Below, one piece after another: positions 17,419-26,867 of a stretch of 64,000 bases of DNA (the stretch's first letter is position 1; the number at the start of each line of letters is the position of its first letter). The notes beneath the pieces were generated by a model. That model was given only the letters and a program-made list of their open reading frames with translations, was not told the origin of the DNA and did no database searches. The translations under genes were made by a program, and so were the position numbers. This DNA is from Polaromonas sp. (GTDB lineage Bacteria; Pseudomonadota; Gammaproteobacteria; Burkholderiales; Burkholderiaceae_C): positions 1 through 64,000 of the forward strand of contig NZ_JACPOF010000017.1 in assembly GCF_016185115.1 (NCBI RefSeq), in the 5' to 3' direction.

Positions 17419-18016
17419 GAAAGACTCCGGTTTGGTAACGAATGAGGACAAAAATGCGAAAGACCTGAATCAACACAGCTGCGATTCCTGAACAGTTCTG
17501 CAGGCTGCAGATACAAACAAGCACAAAGCCAGATCACGTTGCAAGACGGAACCAGGCAACGCCATGCGGGACCGGACTCACGCGGCGGGGCGGCTAGAGC
17601 GCCAGCCGCGAGCAACTCACCCGGATGGGCAACGCAGGTATCACGCACTGCATGCCGCCTGGCCGATCACGCATCGAGCTGACAAGCGCAGCTTCGGTCC
17701 TCAAGACTGCAACTAGGCGTGGCGGAAGTTCATATTACGCAGCGGCAACGCCAAAGTATTGATCTTCGTCAACAACAGTCGCGTGATGCGCACCGAGCCC
17801 TGGATGTGCGCTGCCAACGCCTTGCTGCGGAGGTCTTGCCGCGCACCCCGGGGTTCTCCCTGCGGCTCTGCATGCCGGGTCTGGTTGTTGACGGGTCGGG
17901 CGGCTGGTTCCCTTTCGTGCCGCCGCAGCATTGAAAGCAGCCTTTACTGTCAGCAACAATTGATCCAGGGCCGACGGGCATTTTTCTGTGCCGTGCGCCC
18001 GTGCTATGGTGCGCCC
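17419..18016. other. 598-bp intergenic region between divergent genes
   Basis: No convincing gene lies here. Short frames on both strands overlap one another, lack ribosome-binding sites and look like shadows. The stretch holds the leader of the Met-rich lipoprotein gene, an FNR-like promoter pointing left (17732-17772), and the upstream region of the TAXI receptor gene. The long frame that reads into the TAXI gene from 17759 is Arg/Cys-rich and not protein-like. Confidence 0.6.
17732..17772 (-). promoter_or_regulatory. FNR/ANR-like class II promoter
   Basis: On the minus strand TTGACGAAGATCAA (17772-17759) matches the FNR consensus TTGATnnnnATCAA with one mismatch. It is followed after 21 bp by TAATAT (17737-17732), a good -10 box. 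The spacing is within 1 bp of a class II FNR promoter. It points toward the Met-rich lipoprotein and copper ATPase genes, whose first start is about 300 bases downstream. Confidence 0.45.
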
Positions 18017-19333
18017 ATGACAAAAAACATACGCTACACACTGCTGTCCATACGGGATATGGCGGTATCTGCCGGGCCGTTCGTTTTTCTGGCTGTTGCC
18101 CTTCTGGCGCTGGCCTACTGGTGGCTTGACCCCAACCCGCCCAAGCGCGTGACGCTCGCAACCGGGCCGGCGCAGAGCGCCTATGAAGAGTTCGGCAAAC
18201 GTTATGCCAAGGCGCTGGCGGTTGAGGGCATAGAGGTGGTACAGGTCGCCTCGGAAGGCTCTGCGGCCAATCTCCAGCTGCTGCGTGAAGGCAAGGTAGA
18301 CCTCGGTTTTGTTCAGGGCGGCACCAGCGACTACACCGACACAGATGAGGAACGGCTGACCTCACTGGGCAGCCTGTTTGTGGAGCCGGTATGGCTGTTT
18401 TATCGTGAAGAATCGGCACGCAAGGTGACTGCGACTGCGACGCTTTCAAGCCTTGCCCAACTCCAGGGGCTACGCGTCAATATCGGCACACCTGGAAGCG
18501 GCGTACCCAGCCTGATGATCAAGTTGCTTGAAAGCAACCGCATAGAACCCGCCACAATCAGGCTGTCGACACTGACGCAGACGCCGGCCACCGTGGCCTT
18601 TCTGGGTGGCGAACTTGACGCGATTGTGTTTGCCTCGGCCCCCGAGTCCCTGATGGTCCAGATGCTGCTGCAAACGCCGGGTATCAAACTGATGAACTTT
18701 GCCCAAAGCGAGGCCTACTCGCGCCGTTTCGCGTTCCTGAGCCCGGTGCGGCTGCCGCGTGGTGTGGTTGACCTCGCCGGCAATATTCCGCCTGAAGACG
18801 TCCGGCTGGTTGCATCGACCACGGCCCTCATCACGCAGCAGAAGACGCACCCTGCCCTGCTGCAGCTTTTTGCCCAGGCCGGCAACCAGATTCACGGCGG
18901 TGCGGGCTGGTTCAAGCGGGTGCGCGAATACCCGAACATCGAAAACAACGAGCTGCCGATTGCCAAGGAGGCTGAACGCGCCATCAAGACCGACACGCCC
19001 CTGATGCAGCGCTACCTGCCGTTCTGGGTTGCCAACCTCATAGAACGCATGTGGCTGGTCATGGGCATCATCATCGCCATCATGCTGCCGCTGTCGCGCA
19101 TCGTGCCGCCGCTCTATGCGTTCAGGGTGCGCTCACGAATCTTCAGGTGGTACGGCCAGTTGCGCAACATAGAGGTGCGCATTGCCACCGAGGACAACGG
19201 CAAGCTGCTCGCGGAACTTGACCAGCTTGAAAGCCTCGCGGAAAAAGTCAGTGTGCCACTTTCCTACACCGATGAACTCTATGCGCTGCGCAGCAATATT
19301 CACCTGGTGCGCAGGAAGCTGCAGCGTACCTGA
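18017..19333 (+). CDS. Membrane-anchored TAXI-family TRAP solute receptor
   Basis: Extracytoplasmic solute-binding protein of the TAXI type. The 438-residue product has an N-terminal membrane span (about residues 15-38). The TAXI domain follows (VTLATGPAQSAYEEFGKRYA, LQLLREGKVDLGFVQGGTSD). A second hydrophobic segment near residue 340 (LVMGIIIAIMLPLSRIVPPL) and a charged cytoplasmic tail come next. The two flanking spans place the binding domain in the periplasm, tethered at both ends. No TRAP permease genes (dctM, dctQ or fused) lie nearby. The start at 18017 is chosen because family similarity begins there. Ligand unknown; a sensor role is possible. Confidence 0.82.
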   Translation: MTKNIRYTLLSIRDMAVSAGPFVFLAVALLALAYWWLDPNPPKRVTLATGPAQSAYEEFGKRYAKALAVEGIEVVQVASEGSAANLQLLREGKVDLGFVQGGTSDYTDTDEERLTSLGSLFVEPVWLFYREESARKVTATATLSSLAQLQGLRVNIGTPGSGVPSLMIKLLESNRIEPATIRLSTLTQTPATVAFLGGELDAIVFASAPESLMVQMLLQTPGIKLMNFAQSEAYSRRFAFLSPVRLPRGVVDLAGNIPPEDVRLVASTTALITQQKTHPALLQLFAQAGNQIHGGAGWFKRVREYPNIENNELPIAKEAERAIKTDTPLMQRYLPFWVANLIERMWLVMGIIIAIMLPLSRIVPPLYAFRVRSRIFRWYGQLRNIEVRIATEDNGKLLAELDQLESLAEKVSVPLSYTDELYALRSNIHLVRRKLQRT

Positions 19334-19351
19334 CCCCGGGTGCGGCGGGCA

Positions 19352-21697
19352 TCAATGCCCGCTGCCATCCACGCTGTTGCGCATGGCCGTTCGCGCCACG
19401 GTGTCGAGCGCCCCATCGAGCACGCCTTGCTGGCTGACAACCTTGACCAGTTCCTGCAGCAGCAGGTACTCAAGCAACGGACCCGTCATTGAATGGGTAC
19501 GCCCGCCTTCACTGGTAAACATGTAGAGGGTCTGGTAGGGGCTGATCCATGTCAGCTGTGCGCGCACCCACTGCGTGTCCTGCAGCAATTCGACCCAGTC
19601 GCCAAGGCGGAGCGCCACGCTGCCCGAAGGGTCTGCCGTCCGCTGATCCTGCACGGCATCCCCGGGCGAGGGAGGCTGTGAGTGCGGCTGTGTCGGCTCG
19701 AAGCCGGGCTTGTTGTCGCCGACATCGTTCATGAAGCCGGAGTTTTGCGCTTCCGTCGGCGCAAGCCAGGGGCGCATGCTGTGGGAAGCATCCCGTGCAT
19801 CGAACGCGTCCTCAAGGTCACGGCGTTTCCGGGCCTTTTCAGCCTGCTCGTCCAGAACATCCGGCTCGGCTTTGAGTGCAGCCTGATGCAGGGCCATCAA
19901 CTCATCAAAGAAGGGTTTCGACTGGGCCAGCGGATAGTCGATGGACAGCAGGCCGGCACGCAATTTCTCAAGCATGTCGGGAATCATCCTGACGAGGCGC
20001 TTGCGGTGCTTCGAGGTCTGCCCGGGGTCCAGGCTCCACAGCACTTCACCAAGCGTCAGACTGAATTCGGCCTTTCTCGCCCCCTCGCCGCCATGCTCAC
20101 CCATCAGACGCTCCTGGGCCATGACCTGCGCCCACGGGCCTGTAAAAAACGCGGTCACGATACGGTTGCCACTGACAAAATCCGGGCGGGCGCGTATTTC
20201 GGCTGCAACCTTTTCTGCCATCAGGTTGCGCTGTTCGGCCTGAAGCAGCGCCTGCACCGCACGGCCCTGGGATTCGCCGTCCGCCGTCTTGCGAAGGGCC
20301 TGGCTTTGCTCAAAGCTCTTCAGCAGGGTGGCGAAATGCTGTGCATCCGTCGCATGCTCTTCCGTCAGCAGGCTGGCCACAGCCTGGAGGTCATCCATGA
20401 AACCCGCAAAACCGGGTACGCTCTCGCTCGAATACGCAAGACTTCTGGCCGTGATGGCCTCCAGCAGGCGCCGGCCAGGATGATTTTTGTCGCTGAAAAA
20501 TCGTGGGTCGTTGACGCCCAGCCGCAAATAGGCTGGCTCGGCATCGGCGATCACCTTGCGTACCGGCTCCAGCAGACGCGGGTCACGGGCCATCTGTTCG
20601 ATCATCAGGCCGACAACTTCAATGGCCAGTGACTGCCCCAGACTCTTGGCTTCAAGTTTCAACTGGGCGCGCATCTGGGTCAGCTGTTGCGGCGGCGGCG
20701 TGCGGGCCTTCCTTGCACGGGTGGATGCAGTGCCCTTTTCCTTCAGCTCGGCCAGCACTTCCATGGCTGCAGGCACTGTGTGTGAAAAATTCTGCTGTGC
20801 CGACTGGTCAAAGCCGGACGGCAGCAGGTCTGCCTTGAAAGATTCGTCATAGTCGCCTACGAGCAGGTGGTGCAGACGGTCAAGTGTCAGCACGGCCTCC
20901 GCACCTGCTTTGCCCGGTGCCGCCGCGACCGGCTCGCCAGCGGGGACAGACGGCAGCTGACCAGACTGCGGAGGTTCCGCCGGTGCTTCTGCAGCCCGAC
21001 CACCTTTTTCTGCGGGTGGAATCACGCCGTAGGCTGCCGGGGCGATGCCATGCTTCACGAGTTGCTCGTTCAGTTCCACATAGAGTGACTGAAGCTGTCG
21101 GCCCATGATCTGGGCACCATGCACCAGCCAGCGCGACCGGGCGTTACTGTCTGCCGGCAGGCCCTGCAGGAGCTTGAGCAGGGCCTGCGAGATGATCTCT
21201 GGCCTGAGCGGATTCTTGTCAGTCTTCACGGATTTGAAGCCCTGGGCAGTGCTCAGGCGTGCCGACAACACGCTCAGTCCGGCCTCGCACCCCATGCTGA
21301 TGACCTGCATCAGCCTCGCGCTGTCAACGGTTTCCTGGACCTGGTTGTCACCCATCAACTCCAGATCATCAAAACTCAGCGAAGAAAAAGACTTGCCGCC
21401 CCGGTCAGACTTACCGGCGGACGGGGGTTTGGTGTCATCGGCAATCTCGCGCGCCAGCGCAGGTGCAAAACCATGTTCTATGGCGGCCTGGTTTCTCTTG
21501 AGTGAAGCGATCGCATCCTGTAACTGACGCTTTTCGGCGTTGTCCCCGATCAGCATGGATCGGTCATACATGGCGTCAACAAGCTGGCCGCACCAGCCCT
21601 GGATGATCAACGGGCATTGCCTGAAAGCTTCGTTCAGGCAATCGGTGTAGGCGTCGGTGAGTGCTTGAGGGGAAATGCTCATGCTGATAGTGTCCAT
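19352..21697 (-). CDS. DUF1631 family protein
   Basis: Large soluble protein of 781 residues, of the DUF1631 family found in beta- and gammaproteobacteria. Its function is not established; old database names such as thymidine phosphorylase are not supported. The N-terminal part (ALTDAYTDCLNEAFRQCPLI) and the long helical middle (about residues 320-620) fit the family. The C-terminal region (LRLGDWVELLQDTQWVRAQL, then YMFTSEGGRTHSMT) resembles a small PilZ-like beta domain. That resemblance suggests possible cyclic-di-GMP binding, but it is inference. The start ATG at 21697 has a weak ribosome-binding site, and an alternative ATG lies at 21682. Confidence 0.82.
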   Translation of the reverse strand: MDTISMSISPQALTDAYTDCLNEAFRQCPLIIQGWCGQLVDAMYDRSMLIGDNAEKRQLQDAIASLKRNQAAIEHGFAPALAREIADDTKPPSAGKSDRGGKSFSSLSFDDLELMGDNQVQETVDSARLMQVISMGCEAGLSVLSARLSTAQGFKSVKTDKNPLRPEIISQALLKLLQGLPADSNARSRWLVHGAQIMGRQLQSLYVELNEQLVKHGIAPAAYGVIPPAEKGGRAAEAPAEPPQSGQLPSVPAGEPVAAAPGKAGAEAVLTLDRLHHLLVGDYDESFKADLLPSGFDQSAQQNFSHTVPAAMEVLAELKEKGTASTRARKARTPPPQQLTQMRAQLKLEAKSLGQSLAIEVVGLMIEQMARDPRLLEPVRKVIADAEPAYLRLGVNDPRFFSDKNHPGRRLLEAITARSLAYSSESVPGFAGFMDDLQAVASLLTEEHATDAQHFATLLKSFEQSQALRKTADGESQGRAVQALLQAEQRNLMAEKVAAEIRARPDFVSGNRIVTAFFTGPWAQVMAQERLMGEHGGEGARKAEFSLTLGEVLWSLDPGQTSKHRKRLVRMIPDMLEKLRAGLLSIDYPLAQSKPFFDELMALHQAALKAEPDVLDEQAEKARKRRDLEDAFDARDASHSMRPWLAPTEAQNSGFMNDVGDNKPGFEPTQPHSQPPSPGDAVQDQRTADPSGSVALRLGDWVELLQDTQWVRAQLTWISPYQTLYMFTSEGGRTHSMTGPLLEYLLLQELVKVVSQQGVLDGALDTVARTAMRNSVDGSGH

Positions 21698-21762
21698 GAA
21701 TGCAGCGTCACCTGTAAAGGCCGGTCAGGCCCGAACCGGCGTACGAGAGTACGCTGGTACCG

Positions 21763-22299
21763 CTAGAGTCCCAGCGCTTTCCAGCCCTGGTGCCCCAGTT
21801 TTTCGAGTGTGGCGATGTTCTGCTCAAAAATTGCATCGGCTTCAGGAAAAGCCTCCACCGCCTTGTCCACACTTTCCTCACGCAACAAATGCAGGATGGC
21901 AAAGGGCGCGCGGTTGGTGTAGTTGCCGATGTCGTCCGGCTCTGTGCCGTCAAACTGGAACTGCGGATGAAAGCTTGCAAGCTGGATCACGCCCAAAAGC
22001 TCATGCTCATCAACCACGCCCTCGGCGACTTCAAGAAAATCGTTGAAGTCAAGAAAATCCTCGAACAGCGTCGGGTGAATCAGCAGCGTGGTGTCGAGCT
22101 CTTCTGCCGGCGTGGCCACCAGCAGGTCAAGCTCACGGTCCAGTTCCTCCAGCAGGTCATCCGCATGGCGCGCCTTGCTCACCACCAGGCGCACCTGGTT
22201 CTTCACATAGACCGCCTTGGCGAAGGGGCAGAGGTTCAGGCCGATGACGGCTTTTTCTAGCCACATTCGGGTTTTCGCCAAAACTTCTTCATCCGTCAT
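21763..22299 (-). CDS. DUF1415 family protein
   Basis: A 178-residue cytosolic protein of the DUF1415 family, whose function is unknown. The conserved opening WLEKAVIGLNLCPFAKAVY and the segments TTLLIHPTLFEDFLDFNDFL, IQLASFHPQFQFDG and YTNRAPFAILHLLREESV are recognisable family blocks. Two features stand out: an invariant-looking Cys-Pro-Phe near the N-terminus and a His/Phe-rich centre. Upstream DNA toward ettA holds a dispersed repeat. The gene may be co-transcribed with ettA, with which it shares strand and a gap of about 108 bp. Confidence 0.85.
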   Translation of the reverse strand: MTDEEVLAKTRMWLEKAVIGLNLCPFAKAVYVKNQVRLVVSKARHADDLLEELDRELDLLVATPAEELDTTLLIHPTLFEDFLDFNDFLEVAEGVVDEHELLGVIQLASFHPQFQFDGTEPDDIGNYTNRAPFAILHLLREESVDKAVEAFPEADAIFEQNIATLEKLGHQGWKALGL

Positions 22300-22324
22300 C
22301 GGAGCAGTGTCTTTACAAGCAGGG

Positions 22325-22409
22325 GCCGCGGAACTGGCTTTGCCAGGCCGCAGGCGCAGCGCCCCCTCGGGGGGCAGCGTGGTACACGAAGTGACAAGCG
22401 TGGGGGCTC
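22325..22409 (+). repeat. Dispersed repeat family 2, copy b
   Basis: About 85 bp with the layout GCCAGGCCGCAGGCGC, CCCCCTCGGGGGGCAGCG, TACACGAAGTGACAAGCG, TGGGGGC. The central CCCCCTCGGGGGG forms a hairpin. It lies between the DUF1415 gene and ettA and touches the ettA stop codon. Other copies lie at 3836-3922 and inside edd at 41154-41236. Confidence 0.75.
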
Positions 22410-24069
22410 AATGAAGTGCCTTGAAACGAACGCGCTTGGGCTTGGCACCCTCTTCACCCAGACGCTTCTTCTTGTCGGCTTCGTATTCCTGATAGTTGCC
22501 GTTGAAGAAGGTCCACTGGCTGTCGCCTTCGGCCGCAAGAATATGCGTGGCGATGCGATCGAGAAACCAGCGGTCATGGCTGATGACCATGACGGAGCCG
22601 GCAAACTCCAGCAGGGCGTCTTCCAGTGCGCGCAGGGTTTCAACGTCCAGGTCGTTTGATGGTTCGTCAAGCAGCAGCACGTTGCCGCCAGCGATCAGGG
22701 TCTTGGCCAGGTGCAGGCGCCCGCGCTCACCGCCGGACAGCATGCCGACACGTTTTTGCTGGTCTGCGCCATTAAAGTTGAAACGCCCGGCATAGGCACG
22801 GCTGGCCATGGTGAACTTGCCGATGTTGAGCATGTCAAGGCCACCCGAGATGTCTTCCCAGACGGTTTTTTCATTGGCGAGGTCATCGCGGTTCTGGTCG
22901 ACAAAGGCCATGTGTGCGGTCTTGCCGATGATGACCTCACCGCTGTCCGGCTTTTCCTTGCCTGCAATCAGTTTGAACAGCGTCGACTTGCCCGCGCCGT
23001 TGGGGCCGATGATGCCGACGATGGCACCCGCGGGAACCTGAAAGCTCAGGTTGTCGATCAGCAGGCGGTCGCCGAAAGATTTGCTGACGTTCTTGAATTC
23101 AATGACTTCATTGCCCAGGCGCTCTGCCACCGGGATGAAAATTTCATTGGTTTCAGCGCGTTTCTGGTATTCAAAATCAGACAGTTCTTCAAAGCGGGCC
23201 AGCCGTGATTTGCTCTTGGCCTGGCGGGCCTTGGGGTTCTGGCGTGACCATTCGAGTTCTTTCTTCAAAGCCTTGGCACGGGCTTCCTCGCCCTTTTGCT
23301 CCTGCGCCAGGCGCTCGCCCTTCTGGTCGAGCCAGCTGCTGTAGTTGCCCTTCCAGGGAATGCCATGGCCACGGTCAAGCTCAAGAATCCACTCAGCCGC
23401 GTTGTCGAGGAAATAACGGTCATGGGTGATGGCGACGACGGTGCCGCTGAAGCGCTGCAGGAACTGCTCAAGCCAGTCCACGGATTCAGCGTCAAGGTGA
23501 TTGGTCGGTTCGTCAAGCAGCAGCATGTCGGGCTTTGACAGCAACAGGGCACACAACGCCACACGGCGTTTTTCACCGCCTGAGAGCAGGCCGATCTTGG
23601 CGTCCCAGGGCGGCAGGCGCAAGGCATCAGCTGCGATTTCAAGCTGGTGCTCCGAGTCGGTGCCCGCGGTGGCAATGATGGCCTCAAGGCGTGCCTGCTC
23701 GGCGGCCAGGGCATTGAAGTCTGCGTCCGGTTCGCCATAGGCGGTGTAGACAGCTTCCAGCTGCGCCTTCGCCGCAAACACGGCACCCATGCCGGCCTCG
23801 ACGCTCTCACGAACGGTGTGCTCGGGGTCGAGCTTGGGCTCCTGCGGCAGGTAGCCGATGTTCAGGCCCGGCATCGGGGTGGCTTCGCCCTCGATTTCGG
23901 TGTCCAGGCCGGCCATGATTTTCAGCAGGGTGGACTTGCCGGAGCCGTTGGTGCCCAGCACGCCAATCTTGGCACCGGGGAAAAAGCTGAGCGACACCTC
24001 TTTGAGGATGTGGCGTTTGGGCGGCACGATTTTGCCGACCTTGTTCATGGTAAATACGTACTGGGCCAT
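22408..24069 (-). CDS. ettA: Energy-dependent translational throttle protein EttA
   Basis: ABC-F ATPase that binds the ribosomal E site and gates the first peptide bond according to ATP/ADP level. The 553-residue product has two ABC domains in tandem: Walker A GTNGSGKST with signature LSGGEKRRVAL, and Walker A GPNGAGKST with signature LSGGERGRLHL. Walker B in both is followed by DEPTNHLDAES or DEPSNDLDVET. The linker (about residues 240-310) carries the basic P-site tRNA-interaction motif region. The N-terminus MAQYVFTMNKVGK and the C-terminal KPKRVRF are typical of EttA rather than Uup. It is divergent from the rhlE-like gene. Confidence 0.95.
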   Translation of the reverse strand: MAQYVFTMNKVGKIVPPKRHILKEVSLSFFPGAKIGVLGTNGSGKSTLLKIMAGLDTEIEGEATPMPGLNIGYLPQEPKLDPEHTVRESVEAGMGAVFAAKAQLEAVYTAYGEPDADFNALAAEQARLEAIIATAGTDSEHQLEIAADALRLPPWDAKIGLLSGGEKRRVALCALLLSKPDMLLLDEPTNHLDAESVDWLEQFLQRFSGTVVAITHDRYFLDNAAEWILELDRGHGIPWKGNYSSWLDQKGERLAQEQKGEEARAKALKKELEWSRQNPKARQAKSKSRLARFEELSDFEYQKRAETNEIFIPVAERLGNEVIEFKNVSKSFGDRLLIDNLSFQVPAGAIVGIIGPNGAGKSTLFKLIAGKEKPDSGEVIIGKTAHMAFVDQNRDDLANEKTVWEDISGGLDMLNIGKFTMASRAYAGRFNFNGADQQKRVGMLSGGERGRLHLAKTLIAGGNVLLLDEPSNDLDVETLRALEDALLEFAGSVMVISHDRWFLDRIATHILAAEGDSQWTFFNGNYQEYEADKKKRLGEEGAKPKRVRFKALH

Positions 24070-24356
24070 CAGGAATGATCTTTAAAAAATTGGAAACGAA
24101 TGCAGGCGCGGGCTGAAAGAAACCGGCTGGGTTTTCACCGCTATTTTCGCCTTTAACCTTCCATTATCGTTCGTGAGACAATAGTCCTGTCGCTGGCTCC
24201 AGTTACCCGCGACATTTGGGCAGATTCCGGTTGACCTTTCAGGTCCCCACCGGGTCTCACAGCCCTATTTTTGACCCCATCTGCCTATCACTGGCGGGTT
24301 GCTCCCCAAACCGGGCACCCAACAGGCCGATCATTAGCGTCCACTGACGCAAAACC

Positions 24357-26102
24357 ATGACCTTTGAAGAATTGAACCTGGCCCCGGCCATACTTAAAGC
24401 CGTGCTTGAGCAGGGCTATGACACACCGACGCCCATCCAGGCGCAGGCCATCCCTTCGGTGCTGGCCGGCAAGGACCTGCTGGGCGGCGCCCAGACCGGC
24501 ACCGGCAAAACCGCTGCTTTCACGCTGCCACTGCTGCAACGCCTGTCTACCGAGCCCCGCCTGACCAACCGCCGCGGCGTCAATGCCGTGCGCGCCCTCA
24601 TCATGACGCCGACGCGCGAACTTGCAGCGCAGGTTGAAGAAAGCGTTCGCGTTTACGGCAAATACCTCGACCTGACATCCATGGTGATGTTCGGCGGCGT
24701 CGGCATGGGCGCCCAGATCGAAAAACTGCGCCGCGGCGTGGACATCCTGGTGGCCACACCCGGCCGCCTGCTGGACCACGCGGGCCAGGGCACGCTTGAC
24801 CTGAGCCAGGTGCAGATCCTGGTGCTGGACGAAGCCGACCGCATGCTGGACATGGGCTTTATCCACGACATCAAGAAGGTGCTGGCGCTGGTGCCCAAAC
24901 AGAAGCAGTCGCTGCTGTTTTCAGCCACCTTCAGCGACGAAATCCGCGACCTGGCCAACGGCCTGCTGCGCGACCCGCTGCACATTCAGGTGACACCGCG
25001 CAACACCACGGTACAGCGCATCACGCAGACCATTCACCCGGTGGGCCGCGGCAAGAAAAAAGCCCTGCTCACCCACATCATCAATGAACACAACTGGAGC
25101 CAGGTTCTGGTCTTCACGCGTACCAAGTTCGGTGCCAACAACGTGGCCGAGCATCTGACCAAAAACGGCATTCAGGCCATGGCCCTGCACGGCAACAAGA
25201 GCCAGACCGCGCGCACCCAGGCGCTGCAGGGCTTCAAGGACGGCACCATTCGAGCGCTGGTCGCCACCGACATTGCCGCACGCGGCATTGACATCGACGA
25301 GTTGCCACACGTCGTGAACTACGAGATCCCGAACGTCAGTGAAGACTACGTTCACCGTATCGGCCGCACCGGCCGCGCGGGCAACAGCGGTGAGGCCGTC
25401 AGCCTGGTCTGCCTGGATGAAGAAGGTTTCATGCAGGACATCGAGCGCTTTACCAAACAGAACATTGAAAAAGTCATCGTTCCCGGTTTTGAAGCCGAAC
25501 CCGGTGAACGCGCAGAGCCGCTGGCCATGGGTCGCCAGACCATCTGGGGCGGCCTGGGCAAGCCGCCCAGCCGCGAAGTGATGCAGGCCGCAGCCAAGGC
25601 TGCCCGCAGCGAGATGATGCAGCGTATCCGTGACACCAAGGGCGCAGCGCCTGCGCGTGGCGCGGGTGGCGGCAATGGCGGAGGAAATGGTGGTGGTGGT
25701 GGCCGTGGTCGCGGCCCTGCCGGTGGCGGCAATGGCGCAGGCAATGGTGGTGGCGGCAACGGTTTTGGCCGCGGCCCACGTACCCCCAACCCGGGCCAGC
25801 CACGCCAGAACTCCGGTTACGGCCAGCAGCCCGCACAGGCACGTCCACCGCGTCAGCGTGGTGACGAGCAGCCACGCGCACCGCGCAACGACGCTTTCGC
25901 AGAGCCCCACAACGACTTTGACGACCGCCAGCCTACCAGCCACGTGTCGTCAGGCTTTCCTTCGTCGGGCCAGCCCACGGGCGGCAATCGCGGCGGCTTC
26001 CGGGGCGGTCGCTCTGGCGGCGGTGGTGGCGGTGGCGGTGGCGGAAACCGCGGCGGCAATGGCGGACCACGCCGTTCGGGTGGCGGTTTCTCAGGCCGTT
26101 AA
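24357..26102 (+). CDS. rhlE: DEAD-box RNA helicase, RhlE type
   Basis: ATP-dependent RNA helicase acting in ribosome assembly or mRNA turnover. The 581-residue product has the motifs in order: Q motif [11 protein letters not shown], Walker [30 protein letters not shown] in [24 protein letters not shown] and HRIGRTGR. The helicase core ends near residue 380. The remaining 200 residues are a disordered tail of Gly/Arg/Asn-rich repeats, such as [17 protein letters not shown] and the final [10 protein letters not shown], a likely RNA-binding region. A clear terminator follows. Several long frames on the other strand of the Gly-rich part are shadows. Confidence 0.93.
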   Translation: MTFEELNLAPAILKAVLEQGYDTPTPIQAQAIPSVLAGKDLLGGAQTGTGKTAAFTLPLLQRLSTEPRLTNRRGVNAVRALIMTPTRELAAQVEESVRVYGKYLDLTSMVMFGGVGMGAQIEKLRRGVDILVATPGRLLDHAGQGTLDLSQVQILVLDEADRMLDMGFIHDIKKVLALVPKQKQSLLFSATFSDEIRDLANGLLRDPLHIQVTPRNTTVQRITQTIHPVGRGKKKALLTHIINEHNWSQVLVFTRTKFGANNVAEHLTKNGIQAMALHGNKSQTARTQALQGFKDGTIRALVATDIAARGIDIDELPHVVNYEIPNVSEDYVHRIGRTGRAGNSGEAVSLVCLDEEGFMQDIERFTKQNIEKVIVPGFEAEPGERAEPLAMGRQTIWGGLGKPPSREVMQAAAKAARSEMMQRIRDTKGAAPARGAGGGNGGGNGGGGGRGRGPAGGGNGAGNGGGGNGFGRGPRTPNPGQPRQNSGYGQQPAQARPPRQRGDEQPRAPRNDAFAEPHNDFDDRQPTSHVSSGFPSSGQPTGGNRGGFRGGRSGGGGGGGGGGNRGGNGGPRRSGGGFSGR

Positions 26103-26120
26103 CGCAAGCTGACACAAATC

Positions 26121-26145
26121 AAAAGGCCCATTCAGGGCCTTTTTT
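26121..26145. terminator. Bidirectional intrinsic terminator
   Basis: A perfect 9-bp stem AAAAGGCCC (26121-26129) and GGGCCTTTT (26135-26143), loop ATTCA, continues into more T residues. It lies between the convergent helicase and cupin genes and, having A-runs on one side and T-runs on the other, can serve both. Confidence 0.88.
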
Positions 26146-26165
26146 GCGTTCTGGCCAGCGTTGAT

Positions 26166-26549
26166 TCAGGCTCGCAGGAACAAGGTCACCAGGGGGTCCG
26201 GCCCAACCTGTCGACTCCAGTGGCCATGCACGGCCGGGTCAAAAGTTGCACCTTCAGGCAGGTGGTCGGCCGAATAAAAATGCTCACCAGGTTGAAAGAC
26301 GCGTGACACACCGCCCTGCAGGCCTATCTCCATCTGGCCACCCAGTATGAACACCCACTGCGGCGCACCCGTGCAATGAAAGGTGCTGCGAAAGCCCACG
26401 GGACTGTGACGCAGCTGGTACCCGCCTGAAGGCATCAGCGCCGACAACATCGACTGCGGGTTGCCTTCGGTCAGCGCGAGCGTCTCTTCGCGGAATCTGG
26501 CCCGGCCATCGCTGCCGGTGTAAAGAATGACTTTGGTGAACTCAGGCAT
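26166..26549 (-). CDS. Cupin-like small protein
   Basis: A 127-residue soluble protein with a single cupin-type barrel. The segment APQWVFILGGQMEIGLQGG, followed by RVFQPGEHFYSADHLPEGA, follows the two cupin strands motifs (a Gly-rich turn, then PGEHF before a ligand strand). The usual metal-binding HxH pair of motif 1 is not clear, so a non-enzymatic or sensor role is possible. Substrate and partner are unknown. It stands alone between the terminator of the helicase gene and a 318-bp non-coding region. Confidence 0.65.
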   Translation of the reverse strand: MPEFTKVILYTGSDGRARFREETLALTEGNPQSMLSALMPSGGYQLRHSPVGFRSTFHCTGAPQWVFILGGQMEIGLQGGVSRVFQPGEHFYSADHLPEGATFDPAVHGHWSRQVGPDPLVTLFLRA

Positions 26550-26867
26550 GGGGTATTCAGGTAAAGGTAACGTTCAGGGAAAGTTGTGTTCGTGCGAGGG
26601 TTTTACGCCGCGTCAGGAGAAGGTGCATTTTCCTCCAGACATGACCGCTTTGACTTGCACCTCTGGCACAAAAGAACCAGCAAATCCATCATGATCTGCG
26701 CTGCTACCATGCGGCCATGAGCGCAAAAGCATTCCCACACTCCGCCACATTGTCTTTCAGTTCGCAAGCCGGATCTGCATCGTGACCGGCGGCGACAACG
26801 CCCCGGTCGCCGAGGGACGCATGGCACCGATCCACACGGTTGCGGTGTAGCCGCCTGGCACAGCCAC
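26550..26867. other. Intergenic region without recognisable features
   Basis: These 318 bp separate divergent genes (cupin to the left, MgtC-like to the right). I see only short frames without similarity. One 22-codon frame starts with ATG at 26717. No strong promoter, hairpin or repeat is visible. It could hold a decayed gene fragment. Confidence 0.5.

Noticed and set aside
17759..18016. Longer N-terminus for the TAXI receptor
   Set aside because: The added 86 residues are Arg/Cys-rich and not protein-like, and the membrane anchor expected at the start follows the ATG at 18017.
24921..25943. Long minus-strand frame opposite the DEAD-box helicase gene
   Set aside because: It mirrors the helicase core and its Gly-rich tail and has no domain of its own.
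26550..26867. A possible small gene or pseudogene before the MgtC-like gene
   Set aside because: Only very short frames exist (22 codons from 26717), with no recognisable similarity.
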